Positions 1-7,939 are shown, numbered from the stretch's first letter. The stretch: 9,077 bases of DNA from Acidobacteriota bacterium (GCA_003225595.1 QIAR01000024.1:1-9077), one strand, 5' to 3'. A program made the numbers and translations. Notes: generated by a model not told the origin, from the letters alone.

Positions 1-1266
1 GAGAAGAATCCGCAACTGCAGCGCATTTACGGAACTTCGTTCTTCTCAAAGAAAGAACTTGAAGACTATCTGCGCAACATTGAAGAAGCCAAGAAGCGCG
101 ATCACCGCGTGCTGGGCAAGCAGCTTGATCTTTTCTCGATTCAGGAGCTGGCAGGGCCAGGGCTGATTTTCTGGCATCCCAAGGGCAGCATCATCCGCAA
201 AGAGATGGAAGACTGGATGCGCTCGGAGTACATCAGGCGCGGCTATTCCCTCGTGTATACGCCCCATGTGGCACGGCGGCAGTTGTGGCAAACCTCGGGC
301 CACGAAGGTTACTACGCGCAAAGTATGTTCGACGTCATGGAGCTTGACGATGCGGAATACCGCATGAAGCCCATGAACTGCCCATTCCACATCCTGATTT
401 ATAAAGACTCGCTGAAGTCCTACCGCGATCTGCCGGTACGCCTGGGCGAACTCGGCACCGTGTACCGCTACGAGCGCTCGGGCGTAATGCACGGTCTCCT
501 GCGCGTGCGTGGCTTCACCCAGGACGACGCCCACATTTTCTGCACTCCGGATCAGATCGAAGACGAAATCGTCGCCTGCATGGACTTTGCGCTGGCGGTG
601 CTGAAAGCCTTCGGCTTCGATCAGTTTCAGACTGATCTCTCGACTTGGGATCCGAAGGACCGCAAGAATTTCCTCGGGACCGAGGAACAGTGGGAACTGG
701 CGAACCGTTCGCTCGAAAACGCACTGAAGCGGCGCAATATCGAGTACAAGACGATTCCCGGTGAGGCCGCATTCTATGGTCCAAAGATCGACGTCAAGCT
801 GGTGGATGCGATCGGCCGGCTATGGCAGCTTTCGACTATTCAGTTCGACTTCAACCTGCCGCAACGGTTCCAGTTGGAGTACGTCGCTGAAGATGGTGTC
901 GAACGTTTCTTCGGGGTGCTGATCGAGCATTACGCCGGCGCGTTGCCAGTATGGCTGTCGCCGGTGCAAGCGGTCATGATTCCGATCAGCGAGCGGCACA
1001 AAGACTATGCTGAGAAAGTCGCCACGCAACTCAGAGAAGCAGGCGTGCGTGTGGAAGTAGATGCGCGCAATGAAAAGATGAATGCCAAGATCCGCGAGCA
1101 CGCCATGCAGAAAGTGCCGTTTCTGCTGGTTGTCGGAGATAAAGAATCTGAAGCTGGCAAGGTCAATGTCCGCACCCGCGGCAAAGAAAGAACCGAAGAT
1201 ATGCCGGCATCGGAGTTCGTGGAGAAAATCAAGAGCCTGATCGCGGGGAGGAGCCCCGGGCTGTGA
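1..1266 (+). CDS. thrS: Threonyl-tRNA synthetase, 3' part (5' end outside window)
   Basis: Class II aminoacyl-tRNA synthetase that charges tRNA-Thr in the cytoplasm. The frame is open from base 1, so the N-terminal TGS and most of the editing domain lie upstream. Visible are the catalytic core with the zinc ligand Cys in KPMNCPFH (residue 127 of the visible part), motif 2 (RYERSG...RVRGF) and the second zinc ligand His in DDAHIFC (residue 178). Their spacing of 51 matches Cys334/His385 of the E. coli enzyme. The C-terminal anticodon-binding domain follows (from about SPVQAVMIPI to the end). Oddity: between EYVAEDG and VERFFGVLIEHYAG about 15 residues present in the family (the segment equivalent to PVMIHRAILGS) are absent, with frame kept. 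That segment holds the third zinc ligand (His511 in E. coli) and the start of motif 3. Family identity is certain; whether this copy is fully active is open. tilS follows on the same strand. Confidence 0.96.
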   Translation, partial: EKNPQLQRIYGTSFFSKKELEDYLRNIEEAKKRDHRVLGKQLDLFSIQELAGPGLIFWHPKGSIIRKEMEDWMRSEYIRRGYSLVYTPHVARRQLWQTSGHEGYYAQSMFDVMELDDAEYRMKPMNCPFHILIYKDSLKSYRDLPVRLGELGTVYRYERSGVMHGLLRVRGFTQDDAHIFCTPDQIEDEIVACMDFALAVLKAFGFDQFQTDLSTWDPKDRKNFLGTEEQWELANRSLENALKRRNIEYKTIPGEAAFYGPKIDVKLVDAIGRLWQLSTIQFDFNLPQRFQLEYVAEDGVERFFGVLIEHYAGALPVWLSPVQAVMIPISERHKDYAEKVATQLREAGVRVEVDARNEKMNAKIREHAMQKVPFLLVVGDKESEAGKVNVRTRGKERTEDMPASEFVEKIKSLIAGRSPGL

Positions 1267-1296
1267 TCATTCCAAAGTGGGCACGAAACACTTAGG

Positions 1297-1320
1297 CACG
1301 GACGCTCTCGTCTTGACACC
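1297..1320. repeat. Degenerate copy of a GACG(Y)CTCGTC palindromic repeat
   Basis: In the thrS-tilS gap the 13-mer GACGCTCTCGTCT (1301-1313) matches GACGCCCTCGTCT at 7236-7248 inside selD at 12 of 13 positions. Both have GACG and CGTC arms around a 4-nt centre. The arms here are shorter and less perfect than in the selD copy, so this looks like a decayed member of a dispersed small palindromic repeat. The rest of the gap (1267-1423) shows no other clear feature. Confidence 0.4.
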
Positions 1321-1411
1321 TGAGCATTGCACCCACTTCGATGGTTCGAAACGAACTCAAGACGTACATCGCGGCGCCCATCGAGCGCTGTTTCTATCTT
1401 CCCCACAGTTG

Positions 1412-1417
1412 TACTAT
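1412..1417 (+). promoter_or_regulatory. Possible -10 hexamer placing the tilS start at the transcript 5' end
   Basis: TACTAT lies 6 nt before the GTG at 1424, the distance expected if transcription began at or next to the start codon (leaderless mRNA). No Shine-Dalgarno sequence is visible before this GTG. The -35 region is poor (TGTTTC at about 17 nt), so this rests on the hexamer and its position only. Confidence 0.25.
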
Positions 1418-1423
1418 GTTCCC

Positions 1424-3049
1424 GTGCACGACCTCGCGCAGAACGTCCGGGATTACATCCGGCGGCAGAAGCTGCTCAAACCCGGGGACCGCGTCGGTGT
1501 GGCGGTTTCGGGCGGCGTGGATTCCGTTGCGCTGCTGCGCGTTCTGCTCGAACTCCGCAAGGAACTCGGGATTGTCCTGATGGCAGTTCACTTCAACCAC
1601 AAGCTGCGTGGGGCGGAGTCGGACGCGGACGAGAAATTTGTCGCCAGTCTGGCGTGCGAGCACAAGCTCCAGTTTCACTCCAGCAGCACTGATGTTGCCG
1701 CACACGCCGCCAGAGAGCACATGAGTGTAGAGACCGCGGCGCGGGAACTGCGCTATAAATTTTTCAGGGAGTTGCTGCGTTCGGGAACGGCGGGGAAGAT
1801 TTCCCCCGATAAAGCTAACGCCTCGCTGGACAAAGTCGCGACCGGTCACACGCTCGACGATCAGGCAGAAACCGTGCTGATGCGGCTCGTCCGTGGGGCT
1901 GGAACACGAGGGTTGGCTGGAATTTATCCGAAGTTGTCAGTGCCCACAGGCCTGTGGGAAGAAAGCGCTCAGCATTCAGCACTCAGCAATCAGCCAGCTG
2001 ACAGGCTTCAGGCGTCAGGCTCCAGGCGTAAGGGGGAAAGCTCCCGATCTCCGGAAGAGAAGCAGGCCAGGGGAGCAGGAGCGACAGAGCCTGCCATCAT
2101 TCGGCCGTTGTTGGCACAGAAACGTAAAGATCTGGAAACCTATCTTGCGAGCGTCGGGCAGGGCTGGCGTAATGATTCGAGTAACCGCGATTTGCGCTTC
2201 ACGCGGAATCGGGTTCGACACGGGATTCTACCGCGCCTTGAACGACATTTGAACCCGGCGGTTCGAGAAGCGCTCGCAGAAACGGCAGAAATTGCGCGAG
2301 CGGAAGAGGAGTACTGGGAAAGCGAAGTAGAGCGTCTGATAAGTGCCGCGTGGATTCCGGTGACTGCGGCGGAACGCCGCCAAAGGGATATCAGCGCTAC
2401 GAATACGGCGCCCGGTGGGGCACTGAAACTGGAACTCCTGCGGCAATTGCCGATTGCCCTGCAGCGCCGGTTGGTTCGGTCAGCGGGCGAGTTGTTGGGG
2501 TTACAGCTCGAATTTCGGCCCGTGGAAGAGATTCTGCGAATAGCTGCCGGTGGGCCCAGGTCTGCGTCGCTCCCCAACGGTTGGAGCGTGGTAAGAGGCA
2601 AGCAGGAGTTGCGTTTTGAGCTAGCCGTAGGGCGTGGAAATGACAATCCGGAGTACGAATATCCCCTCTCCGTTCCCGGACGAGTAGAGGTGCCTGAGAC
2701 TGCAACAATATTTGAAGCGGAAGCCGTGCTCATGGGGAACTCATCGGCAGGTCATAATCCCGACCACCTGTTAGAGACATCGGCGCTAGCAAAGGAGTTA
2801 CGGGTGCGAAACTGGCGACCCGGAGACCGCTTCTGGCCGGCTCACACCAAGTCCCCCAAGAAGATCAAGGAGTTGCTTCAGGAGCTTCACATAGCGCAAC
2901 CCGAGCGGAAGCTTTGGCCCGTAGTTGTAAATAGCGACGAAATCGTCTGGCTCCGCGGTTTCCCCGCACCTTCGAAGTTGCGGCCGAAAGCGGACGCTGA
3001 CCAGGCGGTGGTGATCCGGGAGGTCCGCTTGGCGGATGTCATGACCTAA
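1424..3049 (+). CDS. tilS: tRNA(Ile)-lysidine synthetase with an internal repeat-derived insert
   Basis: Converts the wobble cytidine of tRNA-Ile(CAU) to lysidine using ATP and lysine, so that the tRNA reads AUA as Ile. The N-terminal PP-loop ATPase signature SGGVDS is at about residues 29-34. It is followed by AVHFNHKLRG, VATGHTLDDQAETVLMRL and NDSSNRDLRFTRNRVRH, all typical of TilS. The C-terminal TilS_C domain is seen in LRVRNWRPGDRFWP...KKIKELLQELHI. The frame is open back to a GTG at 1277, but homology begins only near VRDYIRRQKLL; I prefer GTG 1424 (541 residues), with TTG 1409 as an alternative. The protein is long for the family (E. coli about 430) partly because about 53 codons (roughly 1935-2094) between GLAGIYPKL and IIRPLLAQKR consist of polar, low-complexity residues encoded by a palindrome and a 7-nt repeat array. 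The frame survives, so the enzyme is probably functional with an extra loop. Confidence 0.93.
   Translation: MHDLAQNVRDYIRRQKLLKPGDRVGVAVSGGVDSVALLRVLLELRKELGIVLMAVHFNHKLRGAESDADEKFVASLACEHKLQFHSSSTDVAAHAAREHMSVETAARELRYKFFRELLRSGTAGKISPDKANASLDKVATGHTLDDQAETVLMRLVRGAGTRGLAGIYPKLSVPTGLWEESAQHSALSNQPADRLQASGSRRKGESSRSPEEKQARGAGATEPAIIRPLLAQKRKDLETYLASVGQGWRNDSSNRDLRFTRNRVRHGILPRLERHLNPAVREALAETAEIARAEEEYWESEVERLISAAWIPVTAAERRQRDISATNTAPGGALKLELLRQLPIALQRRLVRSAGELLGLQLEFRPVEEILRIAAGGPRSASLPNGWSVVRGKQELRFELAVGRGNDNPEYEYPLSVPGRVEVPETATIFEAEAVLMGNSSAGHNPDHLLETSALAKELRVRNWRPGDRFWPAHTKSPKKIKELLQELHIAQPERKLWPVVVNSDEIVWLRGFPAPSKLRPKADADQAVVIREVRLADVMT
1943..1958. repeat. Perfect 16-nt palindrome inside tilS
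   Basis: CCCACAGGCCTGTGGG is a perfect 8+8 palindrome. It lies at the left part of the in-frame insert of tilS and just before the 7-nt repeat array, so it probably belongs to the same inserted material. Confidence 0.6.
1970..2029 (+). repeat. 7-nt-period repeat array inside the tilS reading frame
   Basis: Two blocks of four heptamers each. The first begins CAGCATT, CAGCACT and continues to 1997. After 4 nt (CTGA) the second begins CAGGCTT, CAGGCGT and continues to 2029. Each unit starts with CAG. Because 7 is not a multiple of 3, neighbouring units are read in different frames and give unrelated residues, ending in a polar Ser/Gln/Arg-rich loop of TilS. Other arrays with the same 7-nt period occur at 5133-5152 and 5275-5340. 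Confidence 0.75.
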
Positions 3050-3089
3050 GTTACGCTAAGAACGCTCTATTTTTCTCGCCAGGAACGGG

Positions 3090-3095
3090 TAAAAT
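3090..3095 (+). promoter_or_regulatory. Possible -10 element in the ftsH leader
   Basis: TAAAAT lies 114 nt before the ftsH start in the 160-nt tilS-ftsH gap, a gap long enough to hold a separate promoter. No convincing -35 is seen at 16-18 nt upstream, so the call is weak. Confidence 0.2.
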
Positions 3096-3198
3096 GGCAG
3101 CTAGGCGGATTTCACCTATCCAAATTCCTTGGTGGGCATCTAATGCATAAGAGGAACCCGGCACTTCATCATCTCAGTCGATAAGGCGCTGGTGTTAC

Positions 3199-3203
3199 AG
3201 GAG
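3199..3203 (+). promoter_or_regulatory. Shine-Dalgarno sequence of ftsH
   Basis: AGGAG is followed by 6 nt (TTCTGA) and then the GTG at 3210. The good match and spacing fix this unusual start codon as the translation start. Confidence 0.75.
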
Positions 3204-3209
3204 TTCTGA

Positions 3210-5120
<1,911 letters not shown>

Positions 5121-5132
5121 GAACCCATTTCC

Positions 5133-5152
5133 CAGTCTCAGTAGTCAGTTCT
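5133..5152 (+). repeat. Short 7-nt-period array just after ftsH
   Basis: CAGTCT, then CAGTAGT and CAGTTCT: CAGT-headed units with 6-7 nt spacing, only 12 nt after the ftsH stop and directly before the terminator hairpin. It is similar in style to the arrays in tilS and at 5275-5340. Confidence 0.5.
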
Positions 5153-5157
5153 CGGAG

Positions 5158-5187
5158 GGGCGGCTAAATGGCCGCCCTAATTATTTT
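5158..5187 (+). terminator. Intrinsic terminator downstream of ftsH
   Basis: GGGCGGC (5158-5164) and GCCGCCC (5171-5177) form a perfect 7-bp GC stem with a 6-nt loop TAAATG. It is followed by the T-rich run TAATTATTTT. Its position 38 nt after the ftsH stop suits the end of the left-hand gene cluster. Confidence 0.8.
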
Positions 5188-5274
5188 GAGCCCAACTTCG
5201 TTCGCACGATTTTCATCGCTGATAGGTTCAAGCCAAATTCAGTTGTCACCCGCGCGTCGAGGGGTCTGCATTCC

Positions 5275-5340
5275 CAGTCGTCAGTCGGTAATCGCCGATC
5301 GCAGATCTCCCTGCCTTGGTCTCCCTGCCTCCGTCTCCCG
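5275..5340 (+). repeat. Intergenic 7-nt-period repeat array
   Basis: Nine to ten consecutive 7-nt units. The first are CAGTCGT and CAGTCGG, then units with an (A/G)TC centre up to 5302. From 5306 there is a 14-nt unit (TCTCCCTGCCTTGG) repeated with changes at 5320-5333, and a partial third copy at 5334-5340. The unit sequence drifts along the array but the period of 7 is kept. The array ends 14 nt before the broken end of the aldo/keto reductase pseudogene. Confidence 0.65.
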
Positions 5341-5353
5341 TGGCAATCCGGAG

Positions 5354-5819
5354 TTACTGGTTCACCGCCCGCACCTTGCCCTCTCTGACGAGCTGCGCCA
5401 TCGCAGCAACGGTCTCTTCGATCGGAGCATTCGGGTCCACGCGATGCTGGTAGTAGAGGTCAATGGTTTCTACTCCCCAGTCGCCGCAGGCTCCCTTCGC
5501 AGGCGGAACGCAAGTAATCGGGCTTGCCGTTCACGTCACGCACCTTGGGGTTGTTGGGATCGCGAATAATTCTAAACTTGGTTGCCAGCACGACTTGGTC
5601 GCGGCGACCGCGAATTGCTTTTCCAACCAGCTCTTCATTGGTGAACGGCCCGTATACGTCGGCCGTGTCCAGCAAAGTAATGCCCAGCTCAAGCGCTCGC
5701 TGGATGGTGGCGATCGACTCACCTTCATCGCGTGGTCCGTAAAACTCTGACATGCCCATGCAGCCGAGGCCGATGGCAGAAACTCCGAGGTCGCTGCGCC
5801 CTAATTGGCGAGTATTCAT
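5354..5819 (-). pseudogene. Aldo/keto reductase, frameshifted and C-terminally truncated
   Basis: NADPH-dependent oxidoreductase of the AKR superfamily (YajO/AKR11-13-like). It starts at ATG 5819 (MNTRQLGRSDLGVSAIGLGCMG) with a strong AGGAGG Shine-Dalgarno sequence 7 nt before it. Catalytic Asp and Tyr are in LLDTADVYG and Lys is in VLATKF. The frame is lost at about 5474-5480: after LRRLG one extra base sends the frame to a stop at 5460. Skipping it restores VETIDLYYQHRVDPNAPIEETVAAMAQLVREGKVRAV, which contains the catalytic His, before a stop at 5354. Family members continue for about 165-175 more residues (rest of the barrel and the cofactor loop), and nothing resembling these follows. So even if the frameshift were a sequencing error, the gene is about half length. 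The strong ribosome site suggests recent loss. Confidence 0.88.
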
Positions 5820-5850
5820 GGCTGATCCTCCTTGCAAGGTGAATGAAAAA

Positions 5851-5872
5851 TTGGAAAATCCTCGATTTCCAA
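5851..5872. promoter_or_regulatory. AT-rich palindrome upstream of the reductase pseudogene
   Basis: TTGGAAA and TTTCCAA form 7-nt perfect arms around an 8-nt centre, 32-53 nt upstream of the pseudogene start. The position is compatible with an old operator for a dimeric regulator. No regulator gene is nearby and this is inference only. Confidence 0.3.
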
Positions 5873-5963
5873 CACTGCTCCGGAAGCCCGATGCGTTTTA
5901 GGGTGAGAGCCTCAGGCGGTGTGACTTACCCAGATAGATGCGGTGCTCAGCAGACGATTCCTA

Positions 5964-5983
5964 GAATATAAATCGGCTAGCCG
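5964..5983 (-). terminator. Weak possible terminator of the small membrane protein gene
   Basis: Read on the minus strand, CGGCTAGCCG (5983-5974) is followed by ATTTATATTC. The stem is only 4 bp with a 2-nt loop and the T-run is broken, so this is a weak candidate. The remaining sequence between 5838 and 6022 shows nothing else I can name. Confidence 0.2.
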
Positions 5984-6022
5984 CTCCAACACGGACGACG
6001 GATCGGAATCCCAACAGGTGAA

Positions 6023-6535
6023 TTATCTCGGCTCGATGGGTGCGCCGGCAGGGATCGTGGCCTTTTCTAATGCCTGCAAAGCCGGAACTACCGTCATGCC
6101 GATGTAGATTCTGTAGAGTGCATAAGCGTGGAAGGCAACACTCAGGATGTCCTTAAACAGCAAGAGGAGTACACCGTCAAGAGCGTATATGCCCATACCT
6201 ACGAGGAACGCCCATTTTTGGCCTTTGCGGGCGAAACTCCAGAAGAACACAAAAAGACCAGCAACGAAACCGTTGATGATCAAATCGAGGAACATTCCAG
6301 CGGAACCGGCTTGGTGCGCGAGCGCGTCGACTATCTGAGTGATGCCCAACCCGACGATGAAATGAAGGTGTCCGCCCGACATACCGACAATGGAGTTGAC
6401 GACGGAAAGGCCGGCAATCCACACAAACCAGTTTGCTCCCGACTTTACTACCTGTTCGGCGCGCGCGCGGCGCAGCATCAGATCGTTACCCGGTCTTGCA
6501 GTCTCCGTGGTGAGTCCCACTCCGCCAGTAGCCAT
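6023..6535 (-). CDS. Small multi-pass membrane protein of unknown function
   Basis: I do not recognise this family. From ATG 6535 it has 170 residues: a hydrophilic N-terminus (MATGGVGLTTETARPGND...RRARAEQVVKSG, about residues 1-35), then about five hydrophobic segments at roughly 36-54, 57-73, 81-101, 108-127 and 129-147, and a short tail (LEKATIPAGAPIEPR). Short basic turns such as FARKGQKW lie between segments 3 and 4. The start is decided by AGGAG at 6544-6548. It is 8 nt from the ATG at 6535 but only 2 nt from the ATG at 6541, so 6535 is preferred although 6541 remains possible. The frame is open further upstream but has no ribosome site there. selD lies 150 nt upstream on the same strand, so co-transcription is possible, but no link in function can be drawn from the sequence. 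Confidence 0.8.
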   Translation of the reverse strand: MATGGVGLTTETARPGNDLMLRRARAEQVVKSGANWFVWIAGLSVVNSIVGMSGGHLHFIVGLGITQIVDALAHQAGSAGMFLDLIINGFVAGLFVFFWSFARKGQKWAFLVGMGIYALDGVLLLLFKDILSVAFHAYALYRIYIGMTVVPALQALEKATIPAGAPIEPR

Positions 6536-6555
6536 TCTCATCTCTCCTAAGTGCG

Positions 6556-6570
6556 CGCGAGAGTCTCGCG
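6556..6570. promoter_or_regulatory. GC-rich palindrome directly before the ribosome site of the membrane protein gene
   Basis: CGCGAGA and TCTCGCG form 7-nt perfect arms around a single G, 8 nt upstream of the AGGAG of the membrane protein gene. It could be an operator or an RNA stem influencing translation, or chance in GC-rich DNA. A one-base centre cannot close as a hairpin without opening inner pairs. Confidence 0.3.
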
Positions 6571-6685
6571 GATTCGACTTGCGTGCGAAAGTTATCACGA
6601 ACAAGTCGGACGGAAAAGCAAAATTCTGCAATACGTGCACAGAAGTAAAAAGTGTGCTCTCGCTATGGCGGTAATGAGAGAGGGG

Positions 6686-7933
6686 CTAGGCCGCGACCGT
6701 AATCAGCGGCTTGGCAGAAGGCAGGACTTCTCCGAGTTCGACAGCGGCCACGCCAGCGGAATTCAGAGCACCGACCAGTTCCACACTGTCCTGAGCGGCG
6801 GCCGAGATCAACAGCCCACCCGCGGTCTGTGGATCGAAGAGAACTGTCTTTATTTCTTCCGGGATTCCCGATTCGTAGTTCACCACGCATTCGGCAAAAT
6901 CGCGATTGGCTTTCAGGCCGCCAGGGATGCACCCAGCACGAACGCACTCCAGAGCACCCTCTAGCAGCCGTACACGACTGGCATGGATCCGCAAGCTGAC
7001 ACTCGAGGCTAGCGCCATCTCGCGAGCGTGACCGATCAGGCCGAAACCAGTGATGTCGGTCATGGCGTGGATGGCGAACCGGTCGTTAGTCGCCTGCAGT
7101 GGGTCGTTAGCTGCTGAGTTTCTCGCGACTGGACGGGCGACGAGGCCCGTCTCTCCACCGTCATTTCCCTCGACATCAGCATTGCTCTGAGCCGAGCTTC
7201 GCCCGGCCCCAATCTCCTCGAAACGTGTTGGGACAGACGCCCTCGTCTGTCCGGCCTCAGCTCCGCGATCCCGGTCCTGAGCCGTAATCACCTCCGCCGC
7301 TGTCTTGTTCAAGGCGGTCATTGATGCCACCGCAGCGTCGATCCATGACTGCTTGGCAGTTCCTTTCTTGATCGCGGTGGAAATCACGCCAGTGCCGAGA
7401 GCTTTGGTGAGGATGAGAGCGTCCCCTGGCCGCGCTCCGGAGTTTGCCAAAACGCACCGCGGATGAATTAGGCCTGTGACCGAATATCCGAACTTGGTTT
7501 CCTCGTCACGGATGCTATGGCCGCCCACGACGGTGCAGCCGGCTTCCGTCATCTTCGAGAGTCCGCCGGCCAGGATGCGCTCGAGAATCTCGAGGTCGCC
7601 CTTTTCTGGAAAGCAGACGAGAGCGAGCGCGGTGAGCGGGCGTCCGCCCATGGCGTAGACGTCACTGAGAGAATTGGTAGCAGCGATCTGGCCGAACGTG
7701 TAGGGATCGTCCACAATCGGGGTGAAAAAATCGACAGTCTGAACCAGCGCGGTATGGGGTGAAATCTGATACACGCCGGCGTCGTCAGCGTGATCGAAGC
7801 CGACTAGAACATTCGGGTCCTGTTGCCGGGCTAATTTCCCAAGCACCGCGTCCAGCGCCGCCGGACTCAGCTTGGAGGCTCAACCCGCGGCTTTGACGGA
7901 CTCCGTCAGCCGAAATGGCTTCACTTCGGGCAT
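6686..7933 (-). CDS. selD: Selenide, water dikinase (selenophosphate synthetase), selenoprotein form
   Basis: Makes selenophosphate from selenide and ATP, the selenium donor for selenocysteine and selenouridine synthesis; cytoplasmic. Translation from ATG 7933 gives MPEVKPFRLTESVKAAG, then UGA (7882-7880), then ASKLSPAALDAV. The UGA is residue 18, the place of the catalytic Cys/Sec in SelD (GAGCGCK in E. coli), followed by the essential Lys21, and a SECIS-like hairpin follows at once. The second Cys of the usual motif is Ser20. An in-frame TAG (7957-7955) lies 21 nt upstream of this ATG and no other start lies between, so the start is constrained. Downstream: ADDAGVY, TVDFFTPIVDDPYTFG, AATNSLSDVYAMGG, VVGGHSI, TDITGFGLIGH and DPQTAGGLL, all SelD signatures. 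The total is 415 residues. About 69 codons (7285-7079) are an insertion with palindromic repeats between AAEVI and FAIHAMTD; without it the length is the family-typical 346. The GTG-initiated frame from 7846 is the UGA-truncated misreading. Confidence 0.93.
7132..7151. repeat. Palindrome in the selD insertion (first)
   Basis: Perfect 7-nt arms GACGGGC and GCCCGTC around GACGAG. The GACGAGG core is shared with the reverse complement of the second palindrome at 7231-7252, so the two look like members of one family. Confidence 0.6.
7231..7252. repeat. Palindrome in the selD insertion (second)
   Basis: Perfect 9-nt arms GGACAGACG and CGTCTGTCC around CCCT, able to form a strong hairpin in DNA or in the selD mRNA. 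Its central part GACGCCCTCGTCT recurs with one mismatch in the thrS-tilS gap (1301-1313). Confidence 0.7.
7838..7882 (-). promoter_or_regulatory. Sec-UGA codon and bacterial SECIS element of selD
   Basis: The UGA is at 7882-7880 on the minus strand. Downstream, the lower stem UCCAAGC pairs with GCUUGGG (7 bp, one U-G). A small internal loop follows (UGA opposite GCGGU). The upper stem GUCCGGC pairs with GCUGGAC (7 bp, one G-U) and closes on a GGC apical loop at 7859-7857. The loop begins 20 nt after the UGA and starts with G. This agrees with the bacterial SECIS pattern as I know it: small loop, a G among the first two loop bases, and roughly 16-37 nt from the UGA. It would bind SelB to insert selenocysteine. 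Confidence 0.85.
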
Positions 7934-7939
7934 GCCTTC

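Larger units (their letters stand above)
7079..7285 (-). other. In-frame repeat-bearing insertion in selD
   Basis: About 69 codons inserted between the conserved helix ending AAEVI and the conserved FAIHAMTDITGFG. The encoded residues are polar and low in hydrophobics (TAQDRDRGAEAGQTRASVPT and so on), like a disordered loop. The stretch holds two palindromes (7132-7151 and 7231-7252) and a 9-nt direct repeat GGTCGTTAG at 7081-7089 and 7102-7110, spaced exactly 21 nt. There are no stops in the frame. The boundaries are judged from family motifs and may be off by a few residues. Confidence 0.7.

Noticed and set aside
1005..1406. Minus-strand frame opposite the thrS 3' end
   Set aside because: Antisense shadow of thrS in high-GC DNA; Ser/Leu-rich composition without motifs.
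1277..1423. tilS N-terminal extension from GTG 1277
   Set aside because: The extra 49 codons overlap a degenerate repeat, show no TilS similarity, and have no ribosome site.
1970..2029. CRISPR array
   Set aside because: Units of 7 nt without spacers cannot be CRISPR repeats.
6128..6550. Plus-strand open frame opposite the membrane protein
   Set aside because: Low hydrophobic pattern, no ribosome site, no recognisable motif; it mirrors the minus-strand gene that has a good start.
6658..6685. Terminator after selD
   Set aside because: Only a loose 5-bp CTCTC/GAGAG pairing with a long loop and no T-run.
6686..7846. selD beginning at GTG 7846
   Set aside because: This start lies inside the conserved N-terminal helix and omits the catalytic residue and Lys21. 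The upstream frame from ATG 7933 is homologous across the UGA.
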